A DNA stretch of 61,849 nt, taken from assembly GCA_016934395.1 (NCBI GenBank), contig JAFGSZ010000153.1:1-61849 (forward strand). The letters run 5' to 3'. The notes beneath the pieces were generated by a model, which had not been told where the DNA came from, searched no databases, and saw only the letters and a list, made by a program, of their open reading frames with translations. Numbering within the stretch: the stretch's first letter is position 1; each line of letters starts with the position of its first letter. Below, one piece after another: positions 18,537 to 28,624 of this stretch. Source of the stretch: Bacteroidales bacterium. Lineage in GTDB: Bacteria; Bacteroidota; Bacteroidia; Bacteroidales; UBA10428. The position numbers and the translations under genes were made by a program.

Positions 18537-19781
18537 TTACCTGACCGGTTTAATAAAAATCGCAGGACTTAATAACAGCATGATAAGACTGATAACAATA
18601 ATACTGGTGGCCACATCAAAACGGTCGGCCAGCAAGCCTATACCCATTGCCAGCACTGCCCCGATAAGATCTTTAACCTGTGATTCAACAGAAAGAATGG
18701 TAGCGAGAACTTTTTTATCAAACATTTCAGCGATACACGATACTGCGGCAGGACGCCGGGCATTCTCCACGGCATAAATAAAAACAAACAATACCACAGC
18801 CAGAATTACAAGTCCGGTTTTATAAAATATTCCGGATATTAATCCTGCCAAAAGACCAATGATCATTAACCAGTTCAGCGCAAAAGAATAATGTTTAAAC
18901 CGTTCTACCAGTTTTCCTGAATTTTTAGAAGCTGCCGAAGTTATAAAATACAATATAAAATAGGTGATCCCGATAATTAAAGCTTCCTGTTTTTCTTGCC
19001 CGAAACTTAAAAACAAGGGTATTGACAACGCCATAGTACTTAATACCGGTTGCAGATAATCTTTAATAGCTGTAAAGTAGCCGCTATACGAAGATATGTT
19101 CACAACGGCCTTTAATACTCTAACATCTTTAAAAGAAACTACAATATCTACTATTACCTCTTTAAATTTCTTAAATATGGATTCCCTTTCTGCTGATTTA
19201 ACTTTCCCATCCAGGTAACCCGGATATGTTGCCAGCAGAATTAATCCAATCAGGTAGGGAATCCCGGTATATAAAAATATAGTGCTGTAGTTTCCTGAAG
19301 AAAAAACCAACGCAGCGGCGATGAGTGATGAAATGGCCGAACCGCGTTGTGACCAGGCACGTGTATGCCCGTAATAAAATACTTTCTGATTTTCCCAGCC
19401 TTGAATTTTCAGATATTCAAAAATCAGGGCTTTATGGGTACCTGTTCGAAAGGCATCACCCACAGCAAAAATAAAGGTTGCTAAAAGTATCAGCCCGTAG
19501 TTTTTTGAAAGATAGTATACCAGAAAAGATAACAAATAGCAGGAATAAGAAAAAATCATTGATCCTCTTCTGCCCAACACATCTGCCACCACGCCACTGG
19601 GAATTTCGAAAAGCAGCCGAATAATCATCCGCACCGAATATACAGCTCCAATCTGAACATAAGAAAGTTCCTTTTCGAGCAAAAACAAAATAAAAAACGG
19701 ATCAAAAAAACGTTGATTTTTCAAAAATCCATACAAACAAAACTTATAATACTGAAGGTCTTTTTTAAATTCCTGCGGCAT
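18537..19781 (-). CDS. Major facilitator superfamily transporter
   Basis: The 414-residue protein shows about 12 hydrophobic helices with a cytosolic loop after helix 6 (YLDGKVKSAERESIFKKFKE). The helix 2-3 loop carries GVVADVLGRRGSM, the G-x-x-x-D-x-x-G-R-R-x motif of MFS drug and sugar carriers. A second copy appears in the C-terminal half (GLLADRFDVATS). The substrate cannot be told from sequence. It stands alone, with its own terminator. Confidence 0.88.
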   Translation of the reverse strand: MPQEFKKDLQYYKFCLYGFLKNQRFFDPFFILFLLEKELSYVQIGAVYSVRMIIRLLFEIPSGVVADVLGRRGSMIFSYSCYLLSFLVYYLSKNYGLILLATFIFAVGDAFRTGTHKALIFEYLKIQGWENQKVFYYGHTRAWSQRGSAISSLIAAALVFSSGNYSTIFLYTGIPYLIGLILLATYPGYLDGKVKSAERESIFKKFKEVIVDIVVSFKDVRVLKAVVNISSYSGYFTAIKDYLQPVLSTMALSIPLFLSFGQEKQEALIIGITYFILYFITSAASKNSGKLVERFKHYSFALNWLMIIGLLAGLISGIFYKTGLVILAVVLFVFIYAVENARRPAAVSCIAEMFDKKVLATILSVESQVKDLIGAVLAMGIGLLADRFDVATSIIVISLIMLLLSPAIFIKPVR

Positions 19782-20010
19782 ATAGATATATTGTATACAA
19801 TACGGGGCTGAAATTAGGAATTATCTGCTTATTTTAGATTCGGAAAACTAAAAAAATGCATTTTATTAACATTTTTACCGAAGTTAAATTCTTCAATTTG
19901 TGATACTCTGTTCTTAATAATCAATATTTATTGGTATATGCCCGGTACAAGAATTTTGGATTTTCAGGAAATAAATTTATCTTTCGCCTACTAATCAATT
20001 TGTAACCACT

Positions 20011-21657
20011 ATGAAAAAAGTATTACTCGCAACAATTGCTGTAGTATTAACAGGCCAGTTATTTGCTGGCGGTATTGTAACCAATACCAACCAAAGCGCA
20101 ATGTATACCAGACTGCTTGCACGGGATGCAACACTGGGACTGGATGCCGTATATTTTAACCCGGCCGGAGTATCGTTATTCGCAAACGACGGATTCTTTT
20201 TATCCTTAAGCAATCAATCCATTGTTCAAACCCGCACTATTACCAGTGACTATCGTTTTCTTAACGAATCTGAGTATATCGGAAATGTATCTGCTCCATT
20301 ATTTCCTAGTGTATATGCAGGATATAAGATGGGAAATCTTGCAATTTCTGCCGGTTTTAATCCAATCGGCGGTGGCGGCGGAGCAAAATATAAAAAAGGG
20401 CTTCCAACCCTTGAGTACACACCTTCAGACCTTGTTCCCGCCCTTTCAGGATTAGGGCTTCCGGTTACCGACTATTCGGTTAACGCTTCTTTTGAAGGTA
20501 CTTCCGTATTTTTCGGATACCAGGTAAATGTGTCCTATAAAATTAATGATCTGTTATCTGTGGCTCTTGGCGGCCGGCTGGTAACTGCAAAAGAAACTTA
20601 TAATGGTTATATGAGGGATATTCGTTTAACCGTTAACGGGTACACCAGCAGAGCTGATGATTATTTTAATGTATTAGGTGATCAGGCTACTGCAGGTGCA
20701 GCAGCTGCTGCTGGTGCTGTTACAAGTATGCAGCCAATAATTGACCTTGGTGCAGGTGTTTATACCTTAGCTCAATTAGAGGGTTTGGGATATATTGATG
20801 CTGCTACTGTTGCAATGCTTGAAGGCGGACTCGTTCAACTTGGTGTTGATCCTGCTGGGTTAGACGCTGCAACTATACAGGCAACTTATGCTGCTTATGC
20901 AGCTGCACTGCCGGTGCAAGCCGCTGAATCCTACGCAAAAGCAAGCTTACTGGGCGACCAGGAAGTGGAAGCAGAAAAAACCGCTACCGGTTTTGCCCCA
21001 ATTATCAGCGTGAATTTCTCGCCCATGGAAAAATTGAATATTGCCCTGAAGTATGAATTTGCAACAAAATTAGAATTCACCAACTCAACCACAAAAGATG
21101 TGATTACAGGCCTTGATCCTGATTCTGGTTTACCCGTCACCATGTTTCCCGATGGCGCCAAAACCCATCTGGATATTCCGGCTCAGTTAGTAGTAGGTGC
21201 AACATATCAGGTAATGGATCCTTTAATGGTATCGGCCGGTATGCATTATTATTTTGATAAAAATGTTGACTGGGACGGACGAGAAGAACTTCTTGATGGA
21301 AATTCTTATGAATTGGCCCTGGGACTTGAATATGCTTTGAATGATAATCTGCTTGTCAGCTGTGGATACTTGTATACCACTTCAGGAGCTACCGGTAATT
21401 ATCAGAACAATATGAGCTACAGCCTGCCTTCGAATTCTGTTGGCGCCGGTTTTGCCTATAAACTTAATTCAAAACTCGAGCTTAATATAGGTTGTTCTTA
21501 TACCATGTATCAGAAAGGTGATAAGAATTTCAGCCACGACCTGGCTGGTTCGGGAACATTACTACCGGTTCTTGAGACCTATGACAAAGATGCGCTTATT
21601 GGTGCAATCGGATTAAACTTCAATTTCGGTAAAACTACAAAAGTTGTGGAAGAATAA
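20011..21657 (+). CDS. OmpP1/FadL-family outer-membrane protein with alanine-rich insert
   Basis: The 548-residue protein has a signal peptide (about 1-19, ending in FAGG) and an N-terminal plug region with the family's NPAG motif (AVYFNPAGVSLFANDGFF). The rest is rich in alternating beta strands ending near VGLNFNFGK-like sequence (IGLNFNFG), as expected of a 14-strand FadL-type barrel that lets hydrophobic compounds across the outer membrane. Residues about 226-310 form an Ala- and Leu-rich insert (ATAGAAAAAGAV, LDAATIQATYAAYAAAL) that would be helical and is unusual for a strand-to-strand loop. It is monocistronic with a strong terminator. Confidence 0.87.
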   Translation: MKKVLLATIAVVLTGQLFAGGIVTNTNQSAMYTRLLARDATLGLDAVYFNPAGVSLFANDGFFLSLSNQSIVQTRTITSDYRFLNESEYIGNVSAPLFPSVYAGYKMGNLAISAGFNPIGGGGGAKYKKGLPTLEYTPSDLVPALSGLGLPVTDYSVNASFEGTSVFFGYQVNVSYKINDLLSVALGGRLVTAKETYNGYMRDIRLTVNGYTSRADDYFNVLGDQATAGAAAAAGAVTSMQPIIDLGAGVYTLAQLEGLGYIDAATVAMLEGGLVQLGVDPAGLDAATIQATYAAYAAALPVQAAESYAKASLLGDQEVEAEKTATGFAPIISVNFSPMEKLNIALKYEFATKLEFTNSTTKDVITGLDPDSGLPVTMFPDGAKTHLDIPAQLVVGATYQVMDPLMVSAGMHYYFDKNVDWDGREELLDGNSYELALGLEYALNDNLLVSCGYLYTTSGATGNYQNNMSYSLPSNSVGAGFAYKLNSKLELNIGCSYTMYQKGDKNFSHDLAGSGTLLPVLETYDKDALIGAIGLNFNFGKTTKVVEE

Positions 21658-21687
21658 AATAAATCATCCTGCATTTTAATAAATACT

Positions 21688-21719
21688 AAAATAGCCCGGG
21701 TAATTATCCGGGCTATTTT
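21688..21719 (+). terminator. Rho-independent terminator after the FadL-like gene
   Basis: AAAATAGCCCGG and CCGGGCTATTTT form a perfect 12-bp stem around an 8-nt loop, with a T-run at its 3' end. The A-run on the other strand makes it bidirectional, so it may also serve the minus-strand gene ending at 21745. Confidence 0.9.
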
Positions 21720-21744
21720 TAATTAGTTATTTAGAGTAATCTTT

Positions 21745-23124
21745 TTAATACAAAAAGTTCAATCCGATATATAACCCGCTTTCTCCGTCGCGCGGATCAA
21801 CAGCCCGGCCATAATCTATGGCTACAATAAAATTTTCATTCAGGGCAATATGGATTCCGGCGCCATAACTAACGTGGAGTTTTTCTTTTTCATCCGTTGG
21901 AAAAAATATTGCCTTTTCGGCCAGGGGAACATTATCTGTATTAACTTCATATTTGCCGGTTACCATACCCATATCGGTAAATGTATTTAATGCAAGATAC
22001 AGGTTCTGGTTCCATAATACAGTGCGGAGGAATTTCCACCTCACCTCAAAATTTCCATACAACAGGTCTTCTCCCACGATACGGTTTCGCAAAATTCCCC
22101 GTATGGTTTTTGCACCTCCCAGTCCGTCGCGTGTAAACGATGGCGCAGTATTAAAAACAAACGGGAGCATATAAAAAGGCATATCCCCGCTAAGCTTGGC
22201 CTGGTAACCCACACGATAAGCAAATGAGAGGGTTTTATCAACTAAAGTAAAATATTGCCGGTGAGTAATCGCAAATTTACTATAATGATAATCCTTGTTC
22301 CCTAAAAAAGAAGGTGCCAGCAAAAACTGCATTTCAGTCCAGATGCCATGCATCGGGTTGGGTTCATTATCACGGGTATCGTAAACCAAACCCAGTTTAA
22401 GAAGTGTTGTTTTCCCTCCGTCTGTAACATTATCCGGAATTACTCCCCATTTTACATAGTCTGCATATAATCCTCCAACTTCAGGCAGTTTATCAGCATC
22501 ATCTTTTCCTTTGTTTAATTTGTTATAATCAATACTGTCCAACCCCACATTATAATGTTCAATGCCGGCAAGCCAGCGTAGTTTTTCACCAATTATATTT
22601 CCCTGAAAATCGGTCCGGAGACGCAACATTTTTCTCTCCTGCCTGAAATACAGTCGCGAAACATAATCAGCATTAGCGGGGTCATCATCCTCATAAGCAT
22701 GATCATAAAATGCTTCATATCCGTTAAACCCATAAAAATCCAGTGATTGTTCCGTAAGATAACTGGCTTCCGCAGTCATCCTGATATTGGGAATAAGATA
22801 TTTCGAATCGTAAATAAACTGGTTTATCCCGCTGCCCTTGGTGGTACGCGACCATTCGAGGTATATGGAATGTTTGTATTCGGGATATATGGTGCCATCA
22901 CCATAATCGTAAAAATTCACCACGGCCCCGTATTTAAATCCAATGTCCGAATCAAACGCAATGGCCGGTACTCCTCCAAAACTCCATCCCGACTTGGTCT
23001 TTTCTTCCTTTTTTACTTTTGTATTTGTTAAACTATCCGTGGGTGTTGTTTCACTTTGTGCCATAGCAGATACCGTGATCAAACTTAGTAAAACAACAGA
23101 TAAAAAGAGTAGATTTTTCTTCAT
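21745..23124 (-). CDS. BamA/TamA-type (Omp85 surface antigen) outer-membrane protein
   Basis: Starting at the ATG 23122-23124 (MKKNLLFLSVVLLSLITVSA) gives a 459-residue protein with a proper signal peptide; a longer frame upstream has no signal. After a charged linker (TNTKVKKEEKTKSGWSFG), the rest is a barrel of alternating strands. GLGGAKTIRGILRNRIVGEDLLYGNFEVRWKF contains the Omp85-like RG motif (TIRG) near the last third. It lacks clear POTRA domains, which is common for this group in Bacteroidota. Role in the outer membrane unknown, possibly secretion or lipid-related. Confidence 0.8.
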   Translation of the reverse strand: MKKNLLFLSVVLLSLITVSAMAQSETTPTDSLTNTKVKKEEKTKSGWSFGGVPAIAFDSDIGFKYGAVVNFYDYGDGTIYPEYKHSIYLEWSRTTKGSGINQFIYDSKYLIPNIRMTAEASYLTEQSLDFYGFNGYEAFYDHAYEDDDPANADYVSRLYFRQERKMLRLRTDFQGNIIGEKLRWLAGIEHYNVGLDSIDYNKLNKGKDDADKLPEVGGLYADYVKWGVIPDNVTDGGKTTLLKLGLVYDTRDNEPNPMHGIWTEMQFLLAPSFLGNKDYHYSKFAITHRQYFTLVDKTLSFAYRVGYQAKLSGDMPFYMLPFVFNTAPSFTRDGLGGAKTIRGILRNRIVGEDLLYGNFEVRWKFLRTVLWNQNLYLALNTFTDMGMVTGKYEVNTDNVPLAEKAIFFPTDEKEKLHVSYGAGIHIALNENFIVAIDYGRAVDPRDGESGLYIGLNFLY

Positions 23125-23297
23125 AGGTTGGTTATTAGTTACAACGAGAAAGATAATAATTATTTTTAAACCCGGACAAGTCATTTGAATTTTTTGTATA
23201 CAGCACAAAGTTCATCATGTTGTAAATTAAGGCTTCAAAGCAAAAAGAATAAAACTATAATCTTTCTTATCTTTCGCAAGATATGTGAAGGAAGTCC

Positions 23298-23305
23298 TAT
23301 TTTTG
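23298..23305 (+). promoter_or_regulatory. Candidate -7 box upstream of the amidohydrolase gene
   Basis: TATTTTTG matches TAnnTTTG and lies 42 bp before the ATG at 23348. The -33 region is only weakly matched. Confidence 0.35.
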
Positions 23306-23347
23306 TATACCTGAAAAAATATCAACCAATAAAAAACTGAAATTTCG

Positions 23348-25000
23348 ATGAATATATTACCTGAATATTTTTCCAGAACATTGTGCGTTTTTAGTTTAAT
23401 CCTGCTATTATTATCGTGTATGAAAAAACAAGAAGCTGATCTGGTAATAACAAACGGTAAAATATATACAGCAGATCCGGAATTTACTATTGTTGAATCG
23501 TTGGCAATAAAAAAAGGAAAGATTATTGCTTTAGGAACCTCTGAGGAAATTTTAAAAACATTCAGCGCAGCACAAACTATCGATCTGCAAGGCCAAACAG
23601 CATATCCCGGTTTTATAGATGCCCATTGCCATTTTCTGGGTTATGGCCTCAATCTGCAGCAGGCCGATCTTACCGGAACCCTTTCGTTTGACGATGTGCT
23701 GAAAAAATTAGAAGATTTTTATAAAAAAAATCCTGCACCCTGGATAATCGGGAGAGGCTGGGACCAAAATGACTGGGAAACCAGGAAGTTTCCACACAAA
23801 TCAAAACTTGATGCTGTTTTTCCGGATGTTCCTGTATTTATTACCAGAATTGACGGACACGCGGCCCTGGCCAACACTAAAGCAATAAAAATGGCCGGAA
23901 TCACAGAAAACAGTTTTATTAACGGGGGAACATTTGAAAAAGATGGTTTGGGTTTAACCGGCATCCTGATTGATAATGCCCAGGTATTCATCCGAAATAT
24001 TATTCCAAAAGAAACTCCGGCATTAAAAACCAGGGCCTTGCTTGAGGCGCAAGAAAATTGTTTTGCTGTTGGCCTCACGTCAATAGCCGATGCCGGAATG
24101 GATAAAGAGGATATTTTGCTTATAAATTCCCTGCATGAAAATAAGTTGTTGCAGATGAAAATTTATGCCATGCTGAACCCTACCCTTGAAAATTTTGAAT
24201 TTTTTGTGAAAAAGGGAATCTACATCACCCCTAAACTTTCCATTAGGTCGATAAAGCTCTTTGCCGATGGCGCCCTGGGTTCACGGGGAGCTCTTTTGTT
24301 AAAACCTTACTCTGATGACCCGAAAAACTCAGGTTTATTACTTCATGACAAAGTCTATTTTTCTAAAATATTCCAACTTGCATTCGATAATAATTACCAG
24401 GTAAATACACATTGTATTGGTGATTCGGCAAACCGGTTATTACTGAACTGGTATGGTGAATTCCTGAAAACAAAAAACGACAGGAGATGGAGAATTGAAC
24501 ATGCACAGGTTGTATCGGAACGTGATCTGGAATTGTTCGGCAGGTATTCGGTTATACCAAGCGTTCAACCAACACATGCTACCTCAGACATGTATTGGGC
24601 AGAACAACGACTGGGGGAACGGGTAAAAGAAGCATATGCGTACAAGCGGCTTCTTGATCAGAACGGATGGATAGCCAATGGCAGTGATTTTCCTGTTGAA
24701 TCTATAAATCCCATTTTAGGTTTTTATGCTGCCGTTGTGAGAAAAGATCAAAAGGGATATCCGCCCGGAGGGTTTCAATCCCGGGATGCCCTTTCGCGCG
24801 GGGAAGCACTTAAAGCAATGACACTGTGGGCTGCAAAAGCCGCGTTTGAAGAAAAGATAAAAGGCAGCCTTGAACCGGGAAAATCGGCGGATATTGTTAT
24901 TACCGACCAGGATCTTATGACTATTTATGAAGAAAAAATTCCAATTGTACAAGTTGTTACCACTATTTCAGATGGAAAAATTGTCTATTCAAAGAAATGA
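23348..25000 (+). CDS. YtcJ-like amidohydrolase lipoprotein
   Basis: The 550-residue protein has a lipoprotein signal (LILLLLSCMKK, Cys near residue 24) and then the amidohydrolase-3 fold. Metal-site sequences are FIDAHCHF, RIDGHAALANT, QVNTHCIGDSANR and RIEHAQVV, with the final catalytic Asp in NGSDFPVE. The C-terminal strand GSLEPGKSADIVITDQD completes the composite domain. It hydrolyses an amide or related bond of a small molecule at the periplasmic face; the substrate is unknown. It is 25 bp upstream of the DUF1684 gene, so the two likely form an operon. Confidence 0.9.
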   Translation: MNILPEYFSRTLCVFSLILLLLSCMKKQEADLVITNGKIYTADPEFTIVESLAIKKGKIIALGTSEEILKTFSAAQTIDLQGQTAYPGFIDAHCHFLGYGLNLQQADLTGTLSFDDVLKKLEDFYKKNPAPWIIGRGWDQNDWETRKFPHKSKLDAVFPDVPVFITRIDGHAALANTKAIKMAGITENSFINGGTFEKDGLGLTGILIDNAQVFIRNIIPKETPALKTRALLEAQENCFAVGLTSIADAGMDKEDILLINSLHENKLLQMKIYAMLNPTLENFEFFVKKGIYITPKLSIRSIKLFADGALGSRGALLLKPYSDDPKNSGLLLHDKVYFSKIFQLAFDNNYQVNTHCIGDSANRLLLNWYGEFLKTKNDRRWRIEHAQVVSERDLELFGRYSVIPSVQPTHATSDMYWAEQRLGERVKEAYAYKRLLDQNGWIANGSDFPVESINPILGFYAAVVRKDQKGYPPGGFQSRDALSRGEALKAMTLWAAKAAFEEKIKGSLEPGKSADIVITDQDLMTIYEEKIPIVQVVTTISDGKIVYSKK

Positions 25001-25025
25001 ACCGATACTTATATCAACCAGCACC

Positions 25026-25949
25026 ATGAAACATATTAATAAAAAAGTTCTCCAAATACTTACCGGAATGTTTTTGGCAGTTTTGCTATTTTCTCAATGC
25101 AGGAACCTGGAAAAAAGTTCACCTGAAGATTATGCCAAAGAATGGCAAAACTGGAAAGAAATGCGGGCAGAGCGGCTTAAATCTAAAAATGGCTGGTTGA
25201 ATCTTGCCGGGCTTTACTGGTTGCAGGAAGGTGAAAATACCTTCGGGTCCGATTCATCCAATCAAATAATTTTTCCAAAAGAAAGCCCCCGTTTTGCAGG
25301 AATATTTGTCCTTCAACAAGGTGTTGTAATCTTAAATGTAAGTGATAAAGTACAAATAAAACATGAAGATCAACCCGTGTCTTCATTGGTACTCGATGAT
25401 GATTCAAAAGGAAAACCTACTGTACTGACAATGGATTCACTGAGTTGGTTTATTATTAAACGTGGTGAACGGTTTGGCATACGCCTGCGTGATTATAACC
25501 ATCCGCTGGTGAGAAATTTTAAAGGAATCGATTATTTTCCCTGGAATATGAACAACCGGATTACTGCAAAATATACTCCTTTCAGTACCTCTAAAAAATT
25601 TTATATACCTACCGTAATTGGCACTGAAGAAGAAATGACGGCTCCCGGCATCCTGACTTTTCAATATAACAACAGAGAATTGCAGTTGTATCCTTTTGAA
25701 TCGGGCGATACGTTTTTCCTGATTTTTGCCGATCTCACCAATGGAAATACCACGTATCCCGCTGGAAGATTTTTATATTCCGAACTTCCTGATAAAAACA
25801 ATGAGGTAATCCTGGATTTTAACAAATCTTATAATCCGCCCTGTGCATTTACACCCTTTGCAACCTGTCCTCTGCCGCCGAAAGAAAACTTCCTGTCCGT
25901 TAAGATTGAAGCCGGGGAAAAAGATCCGCACATTCCGGGGCATGAATAA
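25026..25949 (+). CDS. DUF1684 lipoprotein
   Basis: The ATG at 25026 is preferred because the product then begins with a lipoprotein signal (MFLAVLLFSQCRN, Cys about residue 25); longer frames overlap the amidohydrolase gene. The 307-residue protein shows the DUF1684 signatures RAERLKSKNGWLNLAGLYWL near the start and PPCAFTPFATCPLPPKENFL near the end. The conserved cysteines, aromatic residues and Asp/Arg pattern are intact. DUF1684 proteins are secreted and of unknown function in bacteria. Pairing with an amidohydrolase suggests a shared small-molecule job, which is inference. Confidence 0.88.
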   Translation: MKHINKKVLQILTGMFLAVLLFSQCRNLEKSSPEDYAKEWQNWKEMRAERLKSKNGWLNLAGLYWLQEGENTFGSDSSNQIIFPKESPRFAGIFVLQQGVVILNVSDKVQIKHEDQPVSSLVLDDDSKGKPTVLTMDSLSWFIIKRGERFGIRLRDYNHPLVRNFKGIDYFPWNMNNRITAKYTPFSTSKKFYIPTVIGTEEEMTAPGILTFQYNNRELQLYPFESGDTFFLIFADLTNGNTTYPAGRFLYSELPDKNNEVILDFNKSYNPPCAFTPFATCPLPPKENFLSVKIEAGEKDPHIPGHE

Positions 25950-25993
25950 TTTACCTTACCTTGAAATAAACTAAAACGAAGAGTAAACAAGGA

Positions 25994-28279
25994 TTAAAAT
26001 GTAAATCCAAGATTTACATACCATCTGAGTTTTGAATCGGTAGTATTTGATCCTACAATAAAGCTAACCGGTCCCAATAATGTTTTGGCGGTTATCCCTA
26101 AACCGTATCCGAAATAATGGCTGCCATCAGTCCATTTTGTAATTCCTTTGTACAGTTGTTCTGGACTATCGCCACCGGCTACACCATTTACAATTGATGT
26201 AATATAAAGATTGGTGATGACCTGATAATCGAGGCCGGCTTTTAATTTTAAAAAATTATTGATGGAAACCTCGTTAAGGCCAAGTCCTACAAAAGGAATA
26301 TGGTTTTGTCGTAAATTAAACCGGTATCCTCCAATAAAATAATAATCTGTAAGAATAATATCCGGAGAGGTTAATCCCAGGGTCCATCCTGCATTTACAG
26401 ATACTGTATTTGTAATGGGCACATATTGCTCAGCATCAAAAAAGAATTTCCACGAAGGTTTTGGGTCCAGATCAAGGTTACTATAGTTTGAACTGTCAGA
26501 ATTTTCTCTTTTAATAAATATTTCGCTGCCGAAATTACGTTTAAGCGACATATCAATCTTTACTCCTTTGGAAGGATACGATAGATTGTCTAATGTATTT
26601 ACATTAAAAAAGAAATTTGCACCGAGTGCACCAAAACCATATTCGTTAAAATCAATCTCAGGATAAAGCTCTTTGGCCGACTGGTTAGGTTTCACAGTTG
26701 AAACTTCATAAGTAAAAGACATCCCCAGTTGCCGGCAAATATCGATGGAATACCTTGAATCCACGCCAATATTTAAATAACTCTGAGTATAAAAACCAAC
26801 TGATCCGCCATTCAGGTATATTGGAAGTTTATTTCGCTCGGTAAGCAGAAACAATGAACTTACAATCTGCTGGCGGGGCCCCATATATTTATGGTAATAA
26901 AATTTAAACCTGGGATATTTACTGATATCAAGCGTACTGGAAAACCGTGTTCCCTGAAGAAAAAGATTTTTTTTGGTAAAGTTTAAAATTATACCTGCAT
27001 CATAATAATTGTCATAATGTAATGACCCTTTTACATACGTCTGTGGTTTTTCCTTAACACTAAAAACCAAAATGTACCCTCCTTCCGATGGCCGAAAACT
27101 ATAGGTAATTTTATCATAATTTAAAGTTCCATATACTTTATCGATTGCTTTATTAACCAGTTGGGGAGTAATCCATGTTTCGGGCACAAGTCCTGATTTA
27201 CGGATAATAAATTCTTTTTTCGTATGCACTACGTTTTCAACCTCAATATCTACAATAAAAATCGAATCGTTTTGCGGAAGCTTTCTCCGGGGTTTATGTG
27301 AATTCAGTGAATTTAGCGAATCTGAAAGTTGTTTTAACCGGTCAAACTGTTTTCGGGCAGCTTCTTCACCCTTTATTTCAATTTCTTTGCCGTTGTTAAA
27401 ACTTGAAGTTGAATATTCGGATAATTCAGGTTCAATAAGAATATCCACCTTTTTTTGCTGTTCATAGGAATCTAGCTCGCCATAAAAACTTGCTGTACGT
27501 GCCAGAATTTCAGGAATGGAATATAATTTATCCAGTGTTATTTTTTCAGTAAATCCCACTTTAACGCCGATAACAATATCTGCACCCATCTCTATTACAT
27601 CATCCACCGGAAAATTCCGTAGCACGCCACCATCAACAATAAGCATTGTGGAATCTAATAAAACTGGAGTAAAAACGCTGGGTATAGCCATACTTGAGCG
27701 CATGGCCAAAGCCAGGTCGCCATCACTAAATATCACTCTTTTACCCTGAATAATATCAGTTCCCAGGCAACGGAAAGGAACCGGGAAATCATCAAAATTT
27801 TTTATGCCTGCCGCACTCCAGGTAAGCTTAGAAAATAACTGGGATAATTTCTGACCTTCGATAAGCCCTGAAGGAAGGCTGACTTTTCCATTAACAAAGG
27901 GCAATTCCAGCGCAAAACGCTTATAATCATATTTCTCTTCGGTAGCAATATTTCTTACCGAAATTTCATCGGTAAGCACAGCAGTCCAGTGGATCGATTT
28001 GTTTAATTCCGAAAGTTGTTCCGCATTATATCCAATGGCATACAGGCCACCGATAATACTTCCCATACTGGTGCCGGTAATATAATCCGGCTGAATGCCT
28101 GCTTCTTCAAGTACTTTTAACACTCCGATATGAGCCAATCCCTTTGCACCGCCTCCGCTCAATACCAGTCCTATTTTTGGACGTATTAGGGTATCCGTTT
28201 GTCCCAATATTTGCAATCCTGATGTGATCCATATCAAAAGTAAAACTATAAGAAACCTGGCAGGAAAATAATTCTTCAT
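25994..28279 (-). CDS. Patatin-like phospholipase fused to an outer-membrane barrel
   Basis: The 761-residue protein has a signal peptide (about 8-26), then a patatin domain: oxyanion loop SGGGAKG (41-47), nucleophile Ser71 in GTSMG and catalytic Asp216 in VDGG. A POTRA-like segment (about 335-410, with VIVDIEVENVVHTKKEFIIRKSG-type sequence) precedes a C-terminal 16-strand Omp85-type barrel ending in YVNLGFTF. This resembles type Vd secretion proteins such as PlpD, in which the lipase is carried or presented across the outer membrane. It is convergent with the DUF1684 gene. Lipase activity and topology are inferred from the family. Confidence 0.9.
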   Translation of the reverse strand: MKNYFPARFLIVLLLIWITSGLQILGQTDTLIRPKIGLVLSGGGAKGLAHIGVLKVLEEAGIQPDYITGTSMGSIIGGLYAIGYNAEQLSELNKSIHWTAVLTDEISVRNIATEEKYDYKRFALELPFVNGKVSLPSGLIEGQKLSQLFSKLTWSAAGIKNFDDFPVPFRCLGTDIIQGKRVIFSDGDLALAMRSSMAIPSVFTPVLLDSTMLIVDGGVLRNFPVDDVIEMGADIVIGVKVGFTEKITLDKLYSIPEILARTASFYGELDSYEQQKKVDILIEPELSEYSTSSFNNGKEIEIKGEEAARKQFDRLKQLSDSLNSLNSHKPRRKLPQNDSIFIVDIEVENVVHTKKEFIIRKSGLVPETWITPQLVNKAIDKVYGTLNYDKITYSFRPSEGGYILVFSVKEKPQTYVKGSLHYDNYYDAGIILNFTKKNLFLQGTRFSSTLDISKYPRFKFYYHKYMGPRQQIVSSLFLLTERNKLPIYLNGGSVGFYTQSYLNIGVDSRYSIDICRQLGMSFTYEVSTVKPNQSAKELYPEIDFNEYGFGALGANFFFNVNTLDNLSYPSKGVKIDMSLKRNFGSEIFIKRENSDSSNYSNLDLDPKPSWKFFFDAEQYVPITNTVSVNAGWTLGLTSPDIILTDYYFIGGYRFNLRQNHIPFVGLGLNEVSINNFLKLKAGLDYQVITNLYITSIVNGVAGGDSPEQLYKGITKWTDGSHYFGYGLGITAKTLLGPVSFIVGSNTTDSKLRWYVNLGFTF

Positions 28280-28475
28280 GAAAATACTTTTATTATTTTA
28301 TAAATTTAAACAATCCGTTGATGAGTTTGAAATATACAGACTTTATTCTTCATTAGTTTTGACTATTTTATTTCGAAAAGTTTAATGTATAATACTATAG
28401 CCAGTATACCGGCCGGTTAGTAAAGCAATATTCTAAAAAATGAAACTTATCGTTCAAATTCCCTGTTAAAAGTAT

Positions 28476-28483
28476 TATATTTG
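28476..28483 (+). promoter_or_regulatory. Candidate -7 box of the tRNA-Val promoter
   Basis: TATATTTG matches TAnnTTTG and lies 11 bp before the mature tRNA, which is close to the spacing expected for a start a few bases upstream of the tRNA. Confidence 0.45.
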
Positions 28484-28494
28484 ACGCCTTTCGG

Positions 28495-28569
28495 GGGCTG
28501 TTAACTCAGTTGGTTTAGAGTGTCACCTTGACAGGGTGGAAGTCACTGGTTCGAGTCCAGTACAGCCCA
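28495..28569 (+). tRNA. tRNA-Val (anticodon GAC)
   Basis: The 75-nt cloverleaf has acceptor arms GGGCTGT/ACAGCCC, D-arm ACTC/GAGT, anticodon stem TCACC/GGTGG with loop TTGACAG (anticodon GAC), and T-arm ACTGG/CCAGT around TTCGAGT. The discriminator base is A at 28569. CCA is not encoded. It reads GUC and, through the first position, GUU valine codons. Confidence 0.97.
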
Positions 28570-28624
28570 CAATTTAAATGGCATTATAAAAAGGATATTA
28601 CAATTTTACAAGTCATTCTGTATT

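Noticed and set aside
23124-23208. Longer N-terminus for the Omp85-like protein from 23208
   Set aside because: The extra 28 residues precede a clean signal peptide start at 23124, so the shorter start is preferred.
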